A stretch of DNA of 64,000 bases from Sphingopyxis italica (GCF_011926545.1 NZ_JAATIT010000002.1:124001-188000); one strand, 5' to 3'. Positions 8,824 to 17,774 are shown, numbered from the stretch's first letter. Numbers and translations: made by a program. Notes: generated by a model not told the origin, from the letters alone.

Positions 8824-9358
8824 AGTTCCTCCCGCAGTAAGATCGTACTTTCAAGCTTAGAGCGATGCCGCCAGCGTTGCTGCACCGATTATCAAAATGT
8901 GATTGGAGCGCGGTGGCTCCGAGATAATCCGGTACGGCAGCGACTACTCAACAATTACCGGCAGTTTAGCAATTGCTGAGCGACATAATCGGACCGCACG
9001 ATAAATCGTGCGGATGTCCGCTCTTGTTGTGTTTCGCGCGGAAACGGAAGGTCTCCAAACGTTGAGAGTTTCGGACGCCGCTAGGCGTCGGAAAGTCTTC
9101 GGTGCCCGAACCGCGGTGGTCATGGGCGGAGCTATGGGGAAAGCTGTTTTGCGCTGATGGTGGGATAGCCCCGTGTTGCCCAAAAGCGGACGTGCGCGAT
9201 AGCGGACTGTCTGGATTTAGATCGCAAAAGCGGACGCCAAAAAGCGGACGGACCGATTTTGCGGTTCCGGCGTCTGCTTTTTGGCAGCGCCGGCGCGAGC
9301 GGGTCCGCTTCCAGGCGCGGGTGTGCCCGGGAGGAGGAAGGCGATGGGCCGTGCCGGA
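8824..9358. other. Gene-free stretch ending in an IS91-side hairpin
   Basis: No convincing gene in about 535 bases. The part near the transposase is rich in AAAAGCGGACG-type direct repeats, and 9236-9250 and 9271-9285 form a 15-bp inverted repeat with one mismatch (GCCAAAAAGCGGACG against its complement). The hairpin lies just beyond the transposase stop, where the terminal hairpin of an IS91-type element would be expected. Confidence 0.45.
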
Positions 9359-10549
9359 TCACGGCGTAGGTGTCCCGGGTGCGAGGGATGGCGGTGGCGG
9401 CGCGCGAGGCTGATAACGGCGCTCGAACACCTCGATGACGATCATGATGCCGCCACAGCACGGGCAGGTCGGTCGGGGCTCTGCATCGTCGGTCGGTTCC
9501 TCGGACGGGGGAGGCTCGACATCGAGCAGACGTCGCGCGCGTTCGAGATGATCCTTGCGGCGTGCGCTGGCGAGGAGCCCGTAGTGGCGGATGCGGTGGA
9601 ATCCGCGCGGCAGGGTGTGGAGCAGAAAGCGGCGGATGAACTCGTCGGCGGCGAGCGTCATGACCTGCTGGCGGTTGGCGCCGCCCTGGCGATAGTCCTT
9701 GTAACGGAAGGTGACCGCGGCATCGTCGAAGCGGACGAGGCGGCTGTTCGATATCGCAACGCGGTGGGTGTAGCGGGACAGATAGGCGAGCACGGCCTCG
9801 GGGCCTGCGAACGGCGGCTTGGCATAAACGACCCAGCGCTTCTTGCGGACAGGCGAGAGGTGCCTCAGAAACGCACGCCGTTCGGCGAGCTGCGTCATGC
9901 TGCCGAAGAAGACGAGCTGCCCACGGTCATGGAGGGCGCGTAGCCGGGTCAGGAACAAGCGGCGGAAAAGGGCGCCGAGCACGCGCACGGGCAGGAGGAA
10001 GGCCGGGCGTGCGGATATCCAGCGCGTTCCATCGCGCGAGATGCCGCCGCCCGGCACGATCATGTGGATGTGAGGGTGATGGGTGAGCGCAGAGCCCCAT
10101 GTGTGAAGCACGGCGGTGATGCCGATCCGGGCGCCGAGATGCTTGGGATCAGCGGCAATCGTCAGCATCGTATCGGCCGCCGTCTTGAACAGCAGGTCAT
10201 AGACCAGCGCCTTGTTGTGGAAGGCGATCGCGGCGACCTCGGCGGGGAGGGTGAAGACGACGTGGAAATAGCCGACCGGAAGCAGGTCGGCCTCGCGGGC
10301 CTCGAGCCAGGTGCGTGCGGCGGCGCCCTGGCATCTGGGGCAGTGCCGGTTCCGGCAACTGTTGTACGCGATCCGCCAGTGGCCGCAGTCGGTACAGGCC
10401 TCGACGTGCCCGCCGAGAGCGGCGGTGCGGCAATGCTCGATCGCCGACATGATCTTGAGCTGGTGCAGGCTCAGATGCCCGGCATGGGTGGCGCGATAGG
10501 CCGGTCCAGCAGCCCGGAAAATATCGGCGACCTCAAGTGAGGTACGCAC
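9359..10549 (-). CDS. IS91 family transposase
   Basis: A 396-aa Y1 HUH-type transposase. The N-terminus has a zinc-binding region with paired cysteines (CTDCGHW, CRNRHCPRCQG), the HUH motif is HPHIHMIVPGGG, and the catalytic tyrosine region is YLSRYTHRVAISN. It nicks one strand and covalently holds the 5' end for rolling-circle transposition. Length is close to full for the family and no internal stop is seen, so it may be active. It follows a tyrosine-recombinase reading frame by three bases, an arrangement common in this group of elements. Confidence 0.9.
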   Translation of the reverse strand: MRTSLEVADIFRAAGPAYRATHAGHLSLHQLKIMSAIEHCRTAALGGHVEACTDCGHWRIAYNSCRNRHCPRCQGAAARTWLEAREADLLPVGYFHVVFTLPAEVAAIAFHNKALVYDLLFKTAADTMLTIAADPKHLGARIGITAVLHTWGSALTHHPHIHMIVPGGGISRDGTRWISARPAFLLPVRVLGALFRRLFLTRLRALHDRGQLVFFGSMTQLAERRAFLRHLSPVRKKRWVVYAKPPFAGPEAVLAYLSRYTHRVAISNSRLVRFDDAAVTFRYKDYRQGGANRQQVMTLAADEFIRRFLLHTLPRGFHRIRHYGLLASARRKDHLERARRLLDVEPPPSEEPTDDAEPRPTCPCCGGIMIVIEVFERRYQPRAPPPPSLAPGTPTP

Positions 10550-10552
10550 CGC

Positions 10553-11004
10553 TCAGCCGTCAGGGACCTCCTCGTCCGGCGCGGCCAGCGCAAGCCTGTC
10601 GAGCGGACTGACGACCGACCGAACGGTCTTTGTTGCGACCTGCGCGTAGAAGGCCGTCGTGTTTATCTTGGCGTGGCCGAGCAGGACCTGGATGACGCGG
10701 ATGTCGACGCCATCTTCGAGAAGATGGGTGGCGAAACTGTGCCGCAACGTGTGCGGTCCGACCCGCTTGCCGATGTCCGCGGCCTCGGCGGCCTCGACGA
10801 CGACGCGGTAGAGCTGGCGCGTGCTGATCGGAGCCGCTGCGCTCTGTCCGGGAAAGAGCCAGCCGTCGGGACGCAAAATGCCCTGCTGCCGCCCGGCGCG
10901 CCACCAATCGCGCAGGAGAAGAAGCAGTCCGTCAGGCAGCATCGCGTTGCGGTACCGCCCGCCTTTACCGCGCTCGATCCGCAGCAACATGCGCTTGCAT
11001 GCCC
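10553..11004 (-). pseudogene. Tyrosine recombinase, N-terminally truncated
   Basis: About 145 residues of the C-terminal catalytic domain of a tyrosine integrase: PHTLRHSFATHLLEDG gives the H-x-x-R box, LLGHAKINTTAFYAQV gives the second H and the nucleophilic Y. The core-binding N-terminal half and the first catalytic arginine are missing. Homology appears to begin abruptly at the join with the IS66 tnpB fragment near 11000. Full-length relatives next to IS91 transposases run to about 300 aa. It is unlikely to be functional. An ATG at 10990 could still give a short product. Confidence 0.75.
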
Positions 11005-11060
11005 TTGCGCATATCCGTATGACCCATCGCTATCCACACCCGCGCGCCGGGCGGGATCAT
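10999..11060 (-). pseudogene. tnpB: IS66 tnpB, first ~20 codons only
   Basis: Starts in an ATGA overlap with the tnpA stop and reads MIPPGARVWIAMGHTDMRKG, the typical start of IS66 TnpB (IS66 Orf2). The homology stops there and runs straight into the integrase fragment. This marks a deletion or insertion junction between IS66 and the IS91-type element. Confidence 0.75.
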
Positions 11061-11401
11061 CGCAGCGCCTTCAAGGCCGCGGCTGTCAGCACCGGCGATG
11101 CCGAGGCCGCGATGCTGACCCGGGCGCCGCCCGGCAGCTCGATCAGAATCGCGACGCCCGGCACGGACGAAGGCGGCTGCAGCTCGTCGGCCACGATAGC
11201 CTCGGCGAAAACGGGACCCGGCAACGCCGCGCGAAACTTGCGCCGCCATGCATAGATCAGGCTGGTCGAAACATCATACCGGCGGCTAACCTCGGCAACG
11301 CACGAGCCCGGCGCAAACGCCTCGTTCAGGATCTGAAGCCGCTCATCCTCACTCCACCGCCGACGCCGCTCGGGGCCGCTAAACAGCGTTACCTGGCTCA
11401 T
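11057..11401 (-). CDS. tnpA: IS66 accessory protein TnpA
   Basis: 114 aa with the IS66 TnpA pattern: an N-terminal RRRWSEDERLQILNEAFAPG helix-turn-helix of the transposase orfA type, then VSRRYDVSTSLIYAWRRKFR, then a variable C-terminus. It is normally the first of three IS66 genes. Here tnpB is cut after about 20 codons and no tnpC follows, so the element is dead. Upstream, at about 11410-11437, lies a CTCATACGAGC...TTATGAG inverted repeat that may belong to the IS end. Confidence 0.8.
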   Translation of the reverse strand: MSQVTLFSGPERRRRWSEDERLQILNEAFAPGSCVAEVSRRYDVSTSLIYAWRRKFRAALPGPVFAEAIVADELQPPSSVPGVAILIELPGGARVSIAASASPVLTAAALKALR

Positions 11402-11674
11402 ATCCGTCCTTAAGCTCGCTCATACGAGCACGCTTATGAGCGCGCGAAACCCCAGCCTACAACACGGCCCTCACCGGACGGGTACCATGCAACGCCAGTC
11501 AGTTCGGCAGCTTTACGTCCACCGCGGGCAAGCGAACGACAGACTCAAGGCGCCCATCACCGCCACGAAGATGAGGGCATTGCTTGTCTGCTCCGATCGC
11601 CGCTCGATCGCCATTGTTCACGAACGACAAGCTGGAGCTGATGCTCCACTTACGTAACTAACACTATTATCAGA

Positions 11675-13156
11675 TCAATAGTTATGATGGGATTTTCGAG
11701 GCGCTCGATAGCGCGGAGAGGGAGTGTGACTTTTTGGCGACCAGTGATCATTTTTCGTTAGTGAGCTGTTGATCGCGTCTGCGTTCGCCAGCGGCGCACT
11801 TCCCAAATGAAATTCCGGCTGGATATCCCAAAGCTGCGAACCGCCAAGGTCTGCCGTTGGCAAGGCAATATGGTCTGGCGCGATCCAAGCACTTGCCTTT
11901 TTCTTCGTAGCTCTGATCAGATCTTGGCCCGGAACATTTCCTATTTTAGTATGCAACTCAAAGGACCCCCGAAGATCATACGGATGCCCCTCCGGGCTAA
12001 ATGCCGGTGGATATTGTGACGTGATCCAGACGGCCGAGCGCGCCACGAGGATCAGCTTCGCGGCGTCTTTATTCTTAGATCCGGCAAGGCGGCCAAACCA
12101 ACGTTCATGGCGCTTTGGCCATTCCGTTCGCCCCGATACTATACTTGGAAGCAGCCGCGAAAACGATAACAGCCGCAGACCGGCAAACGCAATTTGTTCG
12201 CCGCCCGTCACACCTCCGGCGAGAGCGGTGGTAACGAAAACCCGCATCTCGCTTCGAAGGCTGGCATTTTTTGGATCATGATCCTTGAATGCGCGTTTTG
12301 GCTTAGCTCTGCCCATGCACGACCTGATTAAATCAATCCGTGGAGCTAGATAGCCATAGAAAGTGCGGAGTTCGTGGAGCAGGTCAGGCTCGCTCAGGCC
12401 CGAGCGTGCGACATACGCTTCCTTTTCGAACTTTTCGCTAAACTCCCTGAGCTGGCTTATGATTTCTAATGGCCTTCCTTTGGACTTTTTATCCGAGAAA
12501 ACGCCGTCGAGGGCTTTTTCCAGCCCCGCGCTCATCAGAGCAAAATTGTCGATCAAGGCGCCCATTGATCGGCCTTTAGCTTCTTTCTCCTCTCCGAACT
12601 GAAATATCTCAATTGCCCGTTGGCGCGCTGCGATAATCTGAAGCTGAAGCGCACCATAGTAGCTCGCAGTTGAGAAGAGCAGATGATTGAAATTCAGAGT
12701 ATCTAATTTGGGGGTCAGTCGCGAAATTGCTAGCGCGGCCTCATGATCGCCAGCCAAGCATTTGATCGCTAGCTCCGGATGTGATCGATGAAAATCAACG
12801 AACCGGTGCGCATCTTCGCTGGGATCAAGCTTGAGTGCCTCAGCAATCATCTCTGCGCCCTGTGCGTGACCGTTGCACAGCATCCTTGACAGAGTTTCGC
12901 TGAAGGCGGGGGCATCTCCTGCAAAAAGCGTTCTCGCTTGTTGCTCTGGCATTCGCACACGGTGATCGAAAAGATGACCAATCGGCAGTTGTGCCATGTC
13001 AGGGAATTGAAAGAGCTGCCTCTCAAACTCGTCCCGGTTAATTCCGCCATTCAGTCGCTCATCAATTTCATCGCGGATATCGGCAGCTAGTCGGAAAAAA
13101 TCGAAACTCGATGCGGGATCCATTAATGCCATCGCCTGCTTCAGTTGTACAATCAT
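11675..13156 (-). CDS. Hypothetical protein, 493 aa
   Basis: I do not recognise a family. The protein is mostly alpha-helical in character with no signal peptide, membrane segment or nucleotide-binding motif. It has a short glycine-rich stretch (ALAGGVTGGEQ) near residue 315 and a basic, proline-rich tail. I start at ATG 13156; an in-frame TTG at 13168 is possible. It stands alone between the IS66 remnant and the mobilization genes and uses fewer GC-rich codons than its neighbours, consistent with acquired cargo. A defence or regulatory role is possible but unsupported. Confidence 0.6.
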   Translation of the reverse strand: MIVQLKQAMALMDPASSFDFFRLAADIRDEIDERLNGGINRDEFERQLFQFPDMAQLPIGHLFDHRVRMPEQQARTLFAGDAPAFSETLSRMLCNGHAQGAEMIAEALKLDPSEDAHRFVDFHRSHPELAIKCLAGDHEAALAISRLTPKLDTLNFNHLLFSTASYYGALQLQIIAARQRAIEIFQFGEEKEAKGRSMGALIDNFALMSAGLEKALDGVFSDKKSKGRPLEIISQLREFSEKFEKEAYVARSGLSEPDLLHELRTFYGYLAPRIDLIRSCMGRAKPKRAFKDHDPKNASLRSEMRVFVTTALAGGVTGGEQIAFAGLRLLSFSRLLPSIVSGRTEWPKRHERWFGRLAGSKNKDAAKLILVARSAVWITSQYPPAFSPEGHPYDLRGSFELHTKIGNVPGQDLIRATKKKASAWIAPDHIALPTADLGGSQLWDIQPEFHLGSAPLANADAINSSLTKNDHWSPKSHTPSPRYRAPRKSHHNY

Positions 13157-13317
13157 TCGCTCGCTCAATCGGTGGGATGGGTATTCCGACCTAGTCGCCT
13201 AAAAACGCAGATAAAGCATTAATGCGATGTAGCCCCCCGTGGGAGGGATCACGCAAAATGCATACGGCTGACCTGTCGAACAGAAGGCAATCCAGTCTTC
13301 ACGACAGGAGAAATGGA

Positions 13318-13716
13318 ATGCATACTCATGAAGAATTTGGCGCATTGATTGGAAAGTCTCTGGTCGAAGCCGAGACTAGCGCCGATGTGCCCCGGGTTGC
13401 TGCTGCGCAGTTTGTTGGTGCACTCATGGCTGAACATCCGTCGGTAAAACTTCCCGCTCTGCTCGCCAACGTCGACGTGAGGCAGTGGATGAACGACGCT
13501 CGCGTGAGCGAAAGCATGTTGCGCACTGCCCTTACCGATGCACGCAAGACAAGCCGGGAAAGCGCGCGCCCAAAGGACGTCGTTCGTGTTCCGCCGCGCT
13601 TGCGGAAGAAGGTCAAAGGCGATGGCGACACCAAAGCGTCAGCGAAAGCGAATGCTCCGCAGTCGGGCGCGCAGGATACCTATGTTGTGCAGAATCTTCC
13701 GCTAGACCTGCTCTAA
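13318..13716 (+). CDS. Small basic protein of the mobilization region
   Basis: 132 aa. ATG at 13318 is preceded by AGGAG; the longer frame from 13222 has no comparable site. The N-terminal 85 residues look helical (GKSLVEAETSADVPRVAAAQ), and the tail is lysine/serine-rich (RKKVKGDGDTKASAKA), suggesting nucleic-acid binding. No family recognised. It lies upstream of the ParA-like gene on the same strand and may be part of the same transfer or maintenance module. Confidence 0.55.
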   Translation: MHTHEEFGALIGKSLVEAETSADVPRVAAAQFVGALMAEHPSVKLPALLANVDVRQWMNDARVSESMLRTALTDARKTSRESARPKDVVRVPPRLRKKVKGDGDTKASAKANAPQSGAQDTYVVQNLPLDLL

Positions 13717-13848
13717 CGAACAAGCGTTTCGCGCTCGCCTATGTCTCAGGTGAGCCCGCGCTTCCTGAAAATTACATCGAAATCTTAGCCACGTCTGTCG
13801 CGCATTACCGGCGGGCGTGGGCATCGATCATCCTTGAAAGGCATTATC

Positions 13849-14601
13849 ATGGCGATGCTTGCATCAAATGCAGACTTTACAAACCCACGAACAAAGCGCC
13901 GGCCTATTGTGAGCTTCCTTGGCGATAAAGGGGGAACTGGAAAGAGTTTCGGAGGTCGAGCGGCAACCGGCTGGTTTGCCGCGAATGGGTATCAAATAGC
14001 GGCATTCGATGCTGATGGGCGCAATGGCCATTTGTCCCGCTATTATGAGCAAAGCATTGGCGTGACTCGTGTAACGCTGCGCGATCCGTTGGGGTGGACA
14101 TCTCTTTACAATCATTGGGAGCAGGCAGACGACGACAGTGTGATTGTCGTCGACTATCCCGGCAATATTGGCGCCGAAATGGCCCAGGAAGCCGCGCGTA
14201 TGAAGAGAGTCGCTGCAGCACTGGATCGAGATCTAATCAGCATCTGGGTTGCAGCAGAGGAGGAAGACTCGATCTGGCTCCTCGAGACCGCTTTGCAGGT
14301 CGCCGATGCTCGCCATACGGTATTCTGGATGAACGGCCGTTTCGGTTCCGACCCATCGAAGTTCGAGCTCTGGAATGGTTCGCAAACACGAGCCCGCTTC
14401 ATCGGGAACGGCGGTATCGAAGCGTTTCTACCTGTCCTACCGATCTTCGTTCGAACTAAGATTGCGAGAGCTCGCGCGCCGTTTCATGACCTTTCGTCGG
14501 CGGCCCTTGGGCTCACCGATCAAATTGATTTTGATCTGTGGTGGAGCGCCGTGTCAATGCAGCTTGAACCGCTTGTCGATCTTCTGGGAGGTCCGGCATG
14601 A
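13849..14601 (+). CDS. ParA/MinD-type ATPase of the mobilization module
   Basis: 250 aa with a deviant Walker A, GDKGGTGKS (G25-S33), and a later VIVVDYPGN segment in the Walker B/switch position. Such proteins bind DNA or membranes in an ATP-dependent way and position plasmids or transfer complexes. No ParB or centromere-like repeats are seen, and the gene is followed (ATGA overlap at 14598) by a membrane protein and then MobC and relaxase. A role in recruiting the transfer complex is therefore more likely than partition. ATG 13849 has GAAAGG about 7 bases upstream; TTG 13834 is an alternative. Confidence 0.75.
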   Translation: MAMLASNADFTNPRTKRRPIVSFLGDKGGTGKSFGGRAATGWFAANGYQIAAFDADGRNGHLSRYYEQSIGVTRVTLRDPLGWTSLYNHWEQADDDSVIVVDYPGNIGAEMAQEAARMKRVAAALDRDLISIWVAAEEEDSIWLLETALQVADARHTVFWMNGRFGSDPSKFELWNGSQTRARFIGNGGIEAFLPVLPIFVRTKIARARAPFHDLSSAALGLTDQIDFDLWWSAVSMQLEPLVDLLGGPA

Positions 14602-15185
14602 GCGACCTTGCAAAACAGATCATGCGCGATGTTCTGAACCGCGCACCCACCGCTGAAGACTACCGGCAGCTCAATCAGCTTTTGGACGCACTGCCCGCCG
14701 AAATACTGAAGAGCCCGGCGGCAATGTACGAAATCGTCGGCCGAATGAACTTTCTTCAGCAACTCGAGGCGACAATCCAAAAGGCCGGGCGACACGCACA
14801 GCAGCAGATCCATCATGACCTCCCGATCCGCGTCGACCAGGCAGCGCTCATCGCGGTCAACAAGATCCGCGACACGCTGCCACGAGACGCGGCAGCTTCT
14901 GCGCGGCGGCTGTACAAGTTCGCAACCATGGGCACGCTCGCTATCGCAATTGTCACCTGCAGCGCGGGTTGGGTACTCGGCGCCAATCACGTGAAAGCGA
15001 AACAAGCAGCGACGCACGCGGCCTCCGATCGCGAGTTCGGTCGGTGCATAGATGCATCCACGGCAGCCTATGCAACAAGTGCGCGGCGCGGCGTTAGGCC
15101 GGCGCCAGTCACCAGTGACACGGTGCGCAATGATCTGATGATCTGTGCTGCAGAGTACGCCGACCGGCGCGCAGGAAATCACTAG
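14598..15185 (+). CDS. Single-pass membrane protein of the mobilization module
   Basis: 195 aa. One clear transmembrane helix near residue 110-130 (MGTLAIAIVTCSAGWVLGA), a helical cytoplasmic N-terminus of about 100 residues and a C-terminal region with two cysteines. Start overlaps the ParA-like stop, so the two are coupled. Proteins of this shape occur next to relaxases, where they may anchor the relaxosome to the membrane. No family named with confidence. Confidence 0.6.
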   Translation: MSDLAKQIMRDVLNRAPTAEDYRQLNQLLDALPAEILKSPAAMYEIVGRMNFLQQLEATIQKAGRHAQQQIHHDLPIRVDQAALIAVNKIRDTLPRDAAASARRLYKFATMGTLAIAIVTCSAGWVLGANHVKAKQAATHAASDREFGRCIDASTAAYATSARRGVRPAPVTSDTVRNDLMICAAEYADRRAGNH

Positions 15186-15459
15186 AGAACTCGCAGCCCC
15201 TGACGACTTCTCGTCAGGGGCCCGCCGGTGGCGACGACATGCGTCGCCACGTCCAAGACAATCACGGATTCAAACGGAAATAGGGAGGAAAGAGCAAGGG
15301 CTGGCCAACGACTACCGCGCCGCTGCAGCGGCGCTTTGGTCCGCGCTCTGTCGCTTCGCTCTGTCGCTTGTCACGCGTGGCCCGACCTTGTTGGGGAGGA
15401 CTCTGTCCTCCCCAAACCCCTCCTCAGAGACACCAGAATTTCACCCTAGGGGAAAGAAA
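15186..15459 (+). other. Candidate oriT region: hairpins and tandem repeat
   Basis: The 274-base gap before mobC holds a 10-bp perfect hairpin (CCCCTGACGA, 15197-15220), a 9-bp hairpin (GTGGCGACG, 15228-15250), an 18-bp perfect palindrome (15317-15334), two tandem copies of CGCTCTGTCGCTT (15344-15369) and an 11-bp hairpin (TTGGGGAGGAC, 15391-15415). Such a cluster directly upstream of MobC/relaxase genes is what an origin of transfer looks like. The last hairpin could instead be a terminator. The nic site is not identified. Confidence 0.5.
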
Positions 15460-15777
15460 ATGACCGGACAGAGCGGATCCGAAAATCGCCAGAGACAAAT
15501 CGTCCGCAGCACGCGCTGGGACGAACAAGAGTTCGCACAGCTCCAGGCGATCGCCGCATACTCAGCATGCAGCGAGGCCGAGGTTCTACGCCGGCTCGTT
15601 CGACGAGCGAACAAGCAAATCGTGGTCTCACGCGACCTCGTCCGTGCCGTCCGGCAGCTCGGGAACAACGTCAATCAGATTGCGCGGCGCATGAACTCGA
15701 ACGAACAGGTTCGTTCGGACGAACTTCTCGAAGCGTACCGAGAACTGCTCCATGCCGTGAAAATCGCAAAGTCATGA
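15460..15777 (+). CDS. MobC-like relaxosome protein
   Basis: 105 aa. The N-terminus fits a ribbon-helix-helix DNA-binding fold (STRWDEQEFAQLQAIAAYSACSEAEVLRRLV), followed by VRQLGNNVNQIARRMN, the pattern typical of MobC-type accessory proteins that open oriT for the relaxase. ATG 15460 follows AGGGGAAAG; the same frame is open further upstream without a good start. Stop overlaps the relaxase start (ATGA at 15774). Confidence 0.8.
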   Translation: MTGQSGSENRQRQIVRSTRWDEQEFAQLQAIAAYSACSEAEVLRRLVRRANKQIVVSRDLVRAVRQLGNNVNQIARRMNSNEQVRSDELLEAYRELLHAVKIAKS

Positions 15778-17294
15778 TCAGCAACATCACGTGGGGTTCC
15801 GATTTCGCCGGGATCGTTAGATATCTGGTCGAGAACCGTGACCATGAAGTCCTCGACCTGCGATGCGTGACATCCGTCGAGTTCGCCGCAGACGAGATGG
15901 CGGCAGTTGCTGCACTCAGCACGCGCGCGAAAAATATATTGCTGCACATCTCACTGTCAGCAGCGATCGAGGACGGCCCGCTCGACGCGGGCCAATGGCT
16001 GCATTGCGCCGACGAAGTCACCGCGGCGCTCAGGTTGGCCGGTCTCCAACGCGTGGTTGTTCGCCACAAAGACAAGGCCCACGACCATGTCCACATCTTC
16101 TACTGCACCATTGACTCTGAGACTGGTCAGACGCCCCCAAAGCGCTGGTTTCTAAAAAAGGGCAATGCGGTGCGAAACATCGGCCCGCATGCACTGTCCG
16201 ATGCGGAAGTCGATGCCGTTCCGCTGTCCGCCCGGGCCCTTCGAACATATGATTTTCGCGCACTCGCGCGCGTGATGGATACATGCCGAAAATTGGAGCG
16301 GCAGCTTGGACTTCGGGCTCTTCGAACGCCGGCAGAGGCGGCGCAAGCACGCTTGGCGGGGGGAGCCAAAGACAAAATTTCGGCACAGCAAAGACGGTCT
16401 GATCGGGTGGGGTCGATACCGCTCATGGCTCGCGCCGAGGAAATACGAAACGCTCTTGATACGCCCGACTGGACATCGAAACGAGACGCGATTTGCGCCC
16501 TCGGCTTAGACTTCGAACCTATATATCGAACCACAAAGGCGGCCGAAGAACTGCGCGGTCTGATCATCTTTGATGTGAATGATCGGGGCAACCGCATCCC
16601 GGCATCGGACCTCGATTTGCCCAGCCGCAAATATGGGCTGCGCCGTCTTGAGGCGCGACACGCGGGCGATGTCGAAAGTTTTGAACGCTGGTGGCCGAAG
16701 CGTAGAACGACGGGGGCAGGGACATCGCTTGGCCAGGGCACTGATCGCCAGCGGCTTAAGGAAGGCTTCGATCTTTTGGCGCTACAGCATGCTGCGGCCG
16801 AGCGGGAAAAGCGTCTTTCGCGCAAAAGGCTAAAGAAGAAACAATCGCTGGAACGTGCACGCAAGCGGAAGGCTTTGATGATGCGCAGGCGCGAGGAGGC
16901 GGCTCAGCTTCCTCCAGGTGAACGCCGCGAATTCTATCGCCGGTTTTCGCTTGAGACATCGAAGCCGGAACTTGCGCTCCTGGGCAAGCTCCACTCTCGG
17001 CAAACACAGGTGCTCGCACGCTGCCGAAAACCAACATGGCAAGAGTATCTGAAACTATGTGCGAGTGCCGGCGACCTCGCCGCCCAGCGGTTGATCCCTA
17101 AGGCTCGCCCGAAGCCTTTGGAACGCGTTGCAATGAGAAAGCAGACGATTGTTCGCGAAGATCAGAGGCTTCCTCAGCCTCAGGCTGCGGTTCCGCCGGT
17201 TGCGCAAAAAGGCCCCAACCCCGGTCTCCCCGAACTCGATACGGCGGATCTTCTACTCGCGTACCAAGCGACGAAGCAGCGTGGACGCGATTGA
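15774..17294 (+). CDS. Relaxase/mobilization nuclease
   Basis: 506 aa. The N-terminus reads WGSDFAGIVRYLVE, with Y17 a possible nicking tyrosine, then ILLHISLS, then the histidine triad HDHVH at 103-107 that binds the metal (motif III of MobP/VirD2-type relaxases). It nicks oriT and carries the strand during conjugation. The C-terminal half is highly basic (KRLSRKRLKKKQSLERARKR), likely a DNA-binding or secretion-signal region. Coupled to mobC. No type IV coupling protein or mating-pair genes are in the window, so the element would be mobilized by another system. The start at 15774 is fixed by the overlap. Confidence 0.8.
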   Translation: MISNITWGSDFAGIVRYLVENRDHEVLDLRCVTSVEFAADEMAAVAALSTRAKNILLHISLSAAIEDGPLDAGQWLHCADEVTAALRLAGLQRVVVRHKDKAHDHVHIFYCTIDSETGQTPPKRWFLKKGNAVRNIGPHALSDAEVDAVPLSARALRTYDFRALARVMDTCRKLERQLGLRALRTPAEAAQARLAGGAKDKISAQQRRSDRVGSIPLMARAEEIRNALDTPDWTSKRDAICALGLDFEPIYRTTKAAEELRGLIIFDVNDRGNRIPASDLDLPSRKYGLRRLEARHAGDVESFERWWPKRRTTGAGTSLGQGTDRQRLKEGFDLLALQHAAAEREKRLSRKRLKKKQSLERARKRKALMMRRREEAAQLPPGERREFYRRFSLETSKPELALLGKLHSRQTQVLARCRKPTWQEYLKLCASAGDLAAQRLIPKARPKPLERVAMRKQTIVREDQRLPQPQAAVPPVAQKGPNPGLPELDTADLLLAYQATKQRGRD

Positions 17295-17423
17295 TTACCG
17301 GGCTCAGCGACGATATACACGGCGCGAAGTTTCTAGCTGGAGGAAAAGAAAATGATCTCCAAAGAGGACGTTCCGGGCGGCTGACCCCGCCGATTTCGTC
17401 AACATGAGGCGGCCTAAAATCAG

Positions 17424-17774
17424 ATGGGCTTGGCACAATACGCAGACGACGGACTCTTCGCTCCCAGCAAGATTGCCAAAGCATTGTGCACGACGAGCGC
17501 AGAAGTCGCCCGTTCAGCTGGCCTTGGCCGCGACGCTGTCCAACGCAAAGATCGAGTGCGCTCGGATAAAACCCAGCGCCGTCTGCGTGAACTCGTCGAG
17601 ATACTCAACAAGGTCTGCGGCCGTTTTGGTTCGGAGCTCATGGCTTACGCCTGGTATCGATCTGAGCCCCTGCCGGGCTTCTCAGGCCAGACAGCCATGC
17701 AACTCGTCCGAGAAGGGCGGGCCGACGAAGTGCTCGAGTACATCGACGGTGTCGATGCAGGCGTTTACGCCTGA
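17424..17774 (+). CDS. MbcA/ParS/Xre-type antitoxin (orphan)
   Basis: 116 aa. The last 45 residues carry the DUF2384 pattern LPGFSGQTAMQLVREGRADEVLEYIDGVDAGVYA, the toxin-binding domain of MbcA/ParS antitoxins that pair with RES-domain toxins. The middle has a helix-turn-helix-like stretch. No RES toxin lies on either side, so this is either an orphan antitoxin acting as a regulator or a remnant. A hairpin terminator follows at 17952. Confidence 0.7.
   Translation: MGLAQYADDGLFAPSKIAKALCTTSAEVARSAGLGRDAVQRKDRVRSDKTQRRLRELVEILNKVCGRFGSELMAYAWYRSEPLPGFSGQTAMQLVREGRADEVLEYIDGVDAGVYA

Larger units (their letters stand above)
9236..11004 (-). mobile_element. IS91-type element with truncated integrase
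   Basis: Comprises the IS91-family transposase (9359-10549), an adjacent tyrosine-recombinase fragment and the terminal hairpin at 9236-9285. The right boundary is set by the abrupt join to an IS66 tnpB fragment near 11000. IS91 elements move by rolling-circle replication and leave no target duplication, so exact ends cannot be read here. The left boundary is an estimate. Confidence 0.6.

Noticed and set aside
11436..11657. 73-aa frame upstream of IS66 tnpA
   Set aside because: No ribosome site or family pattern; composition as expected for an IS end.
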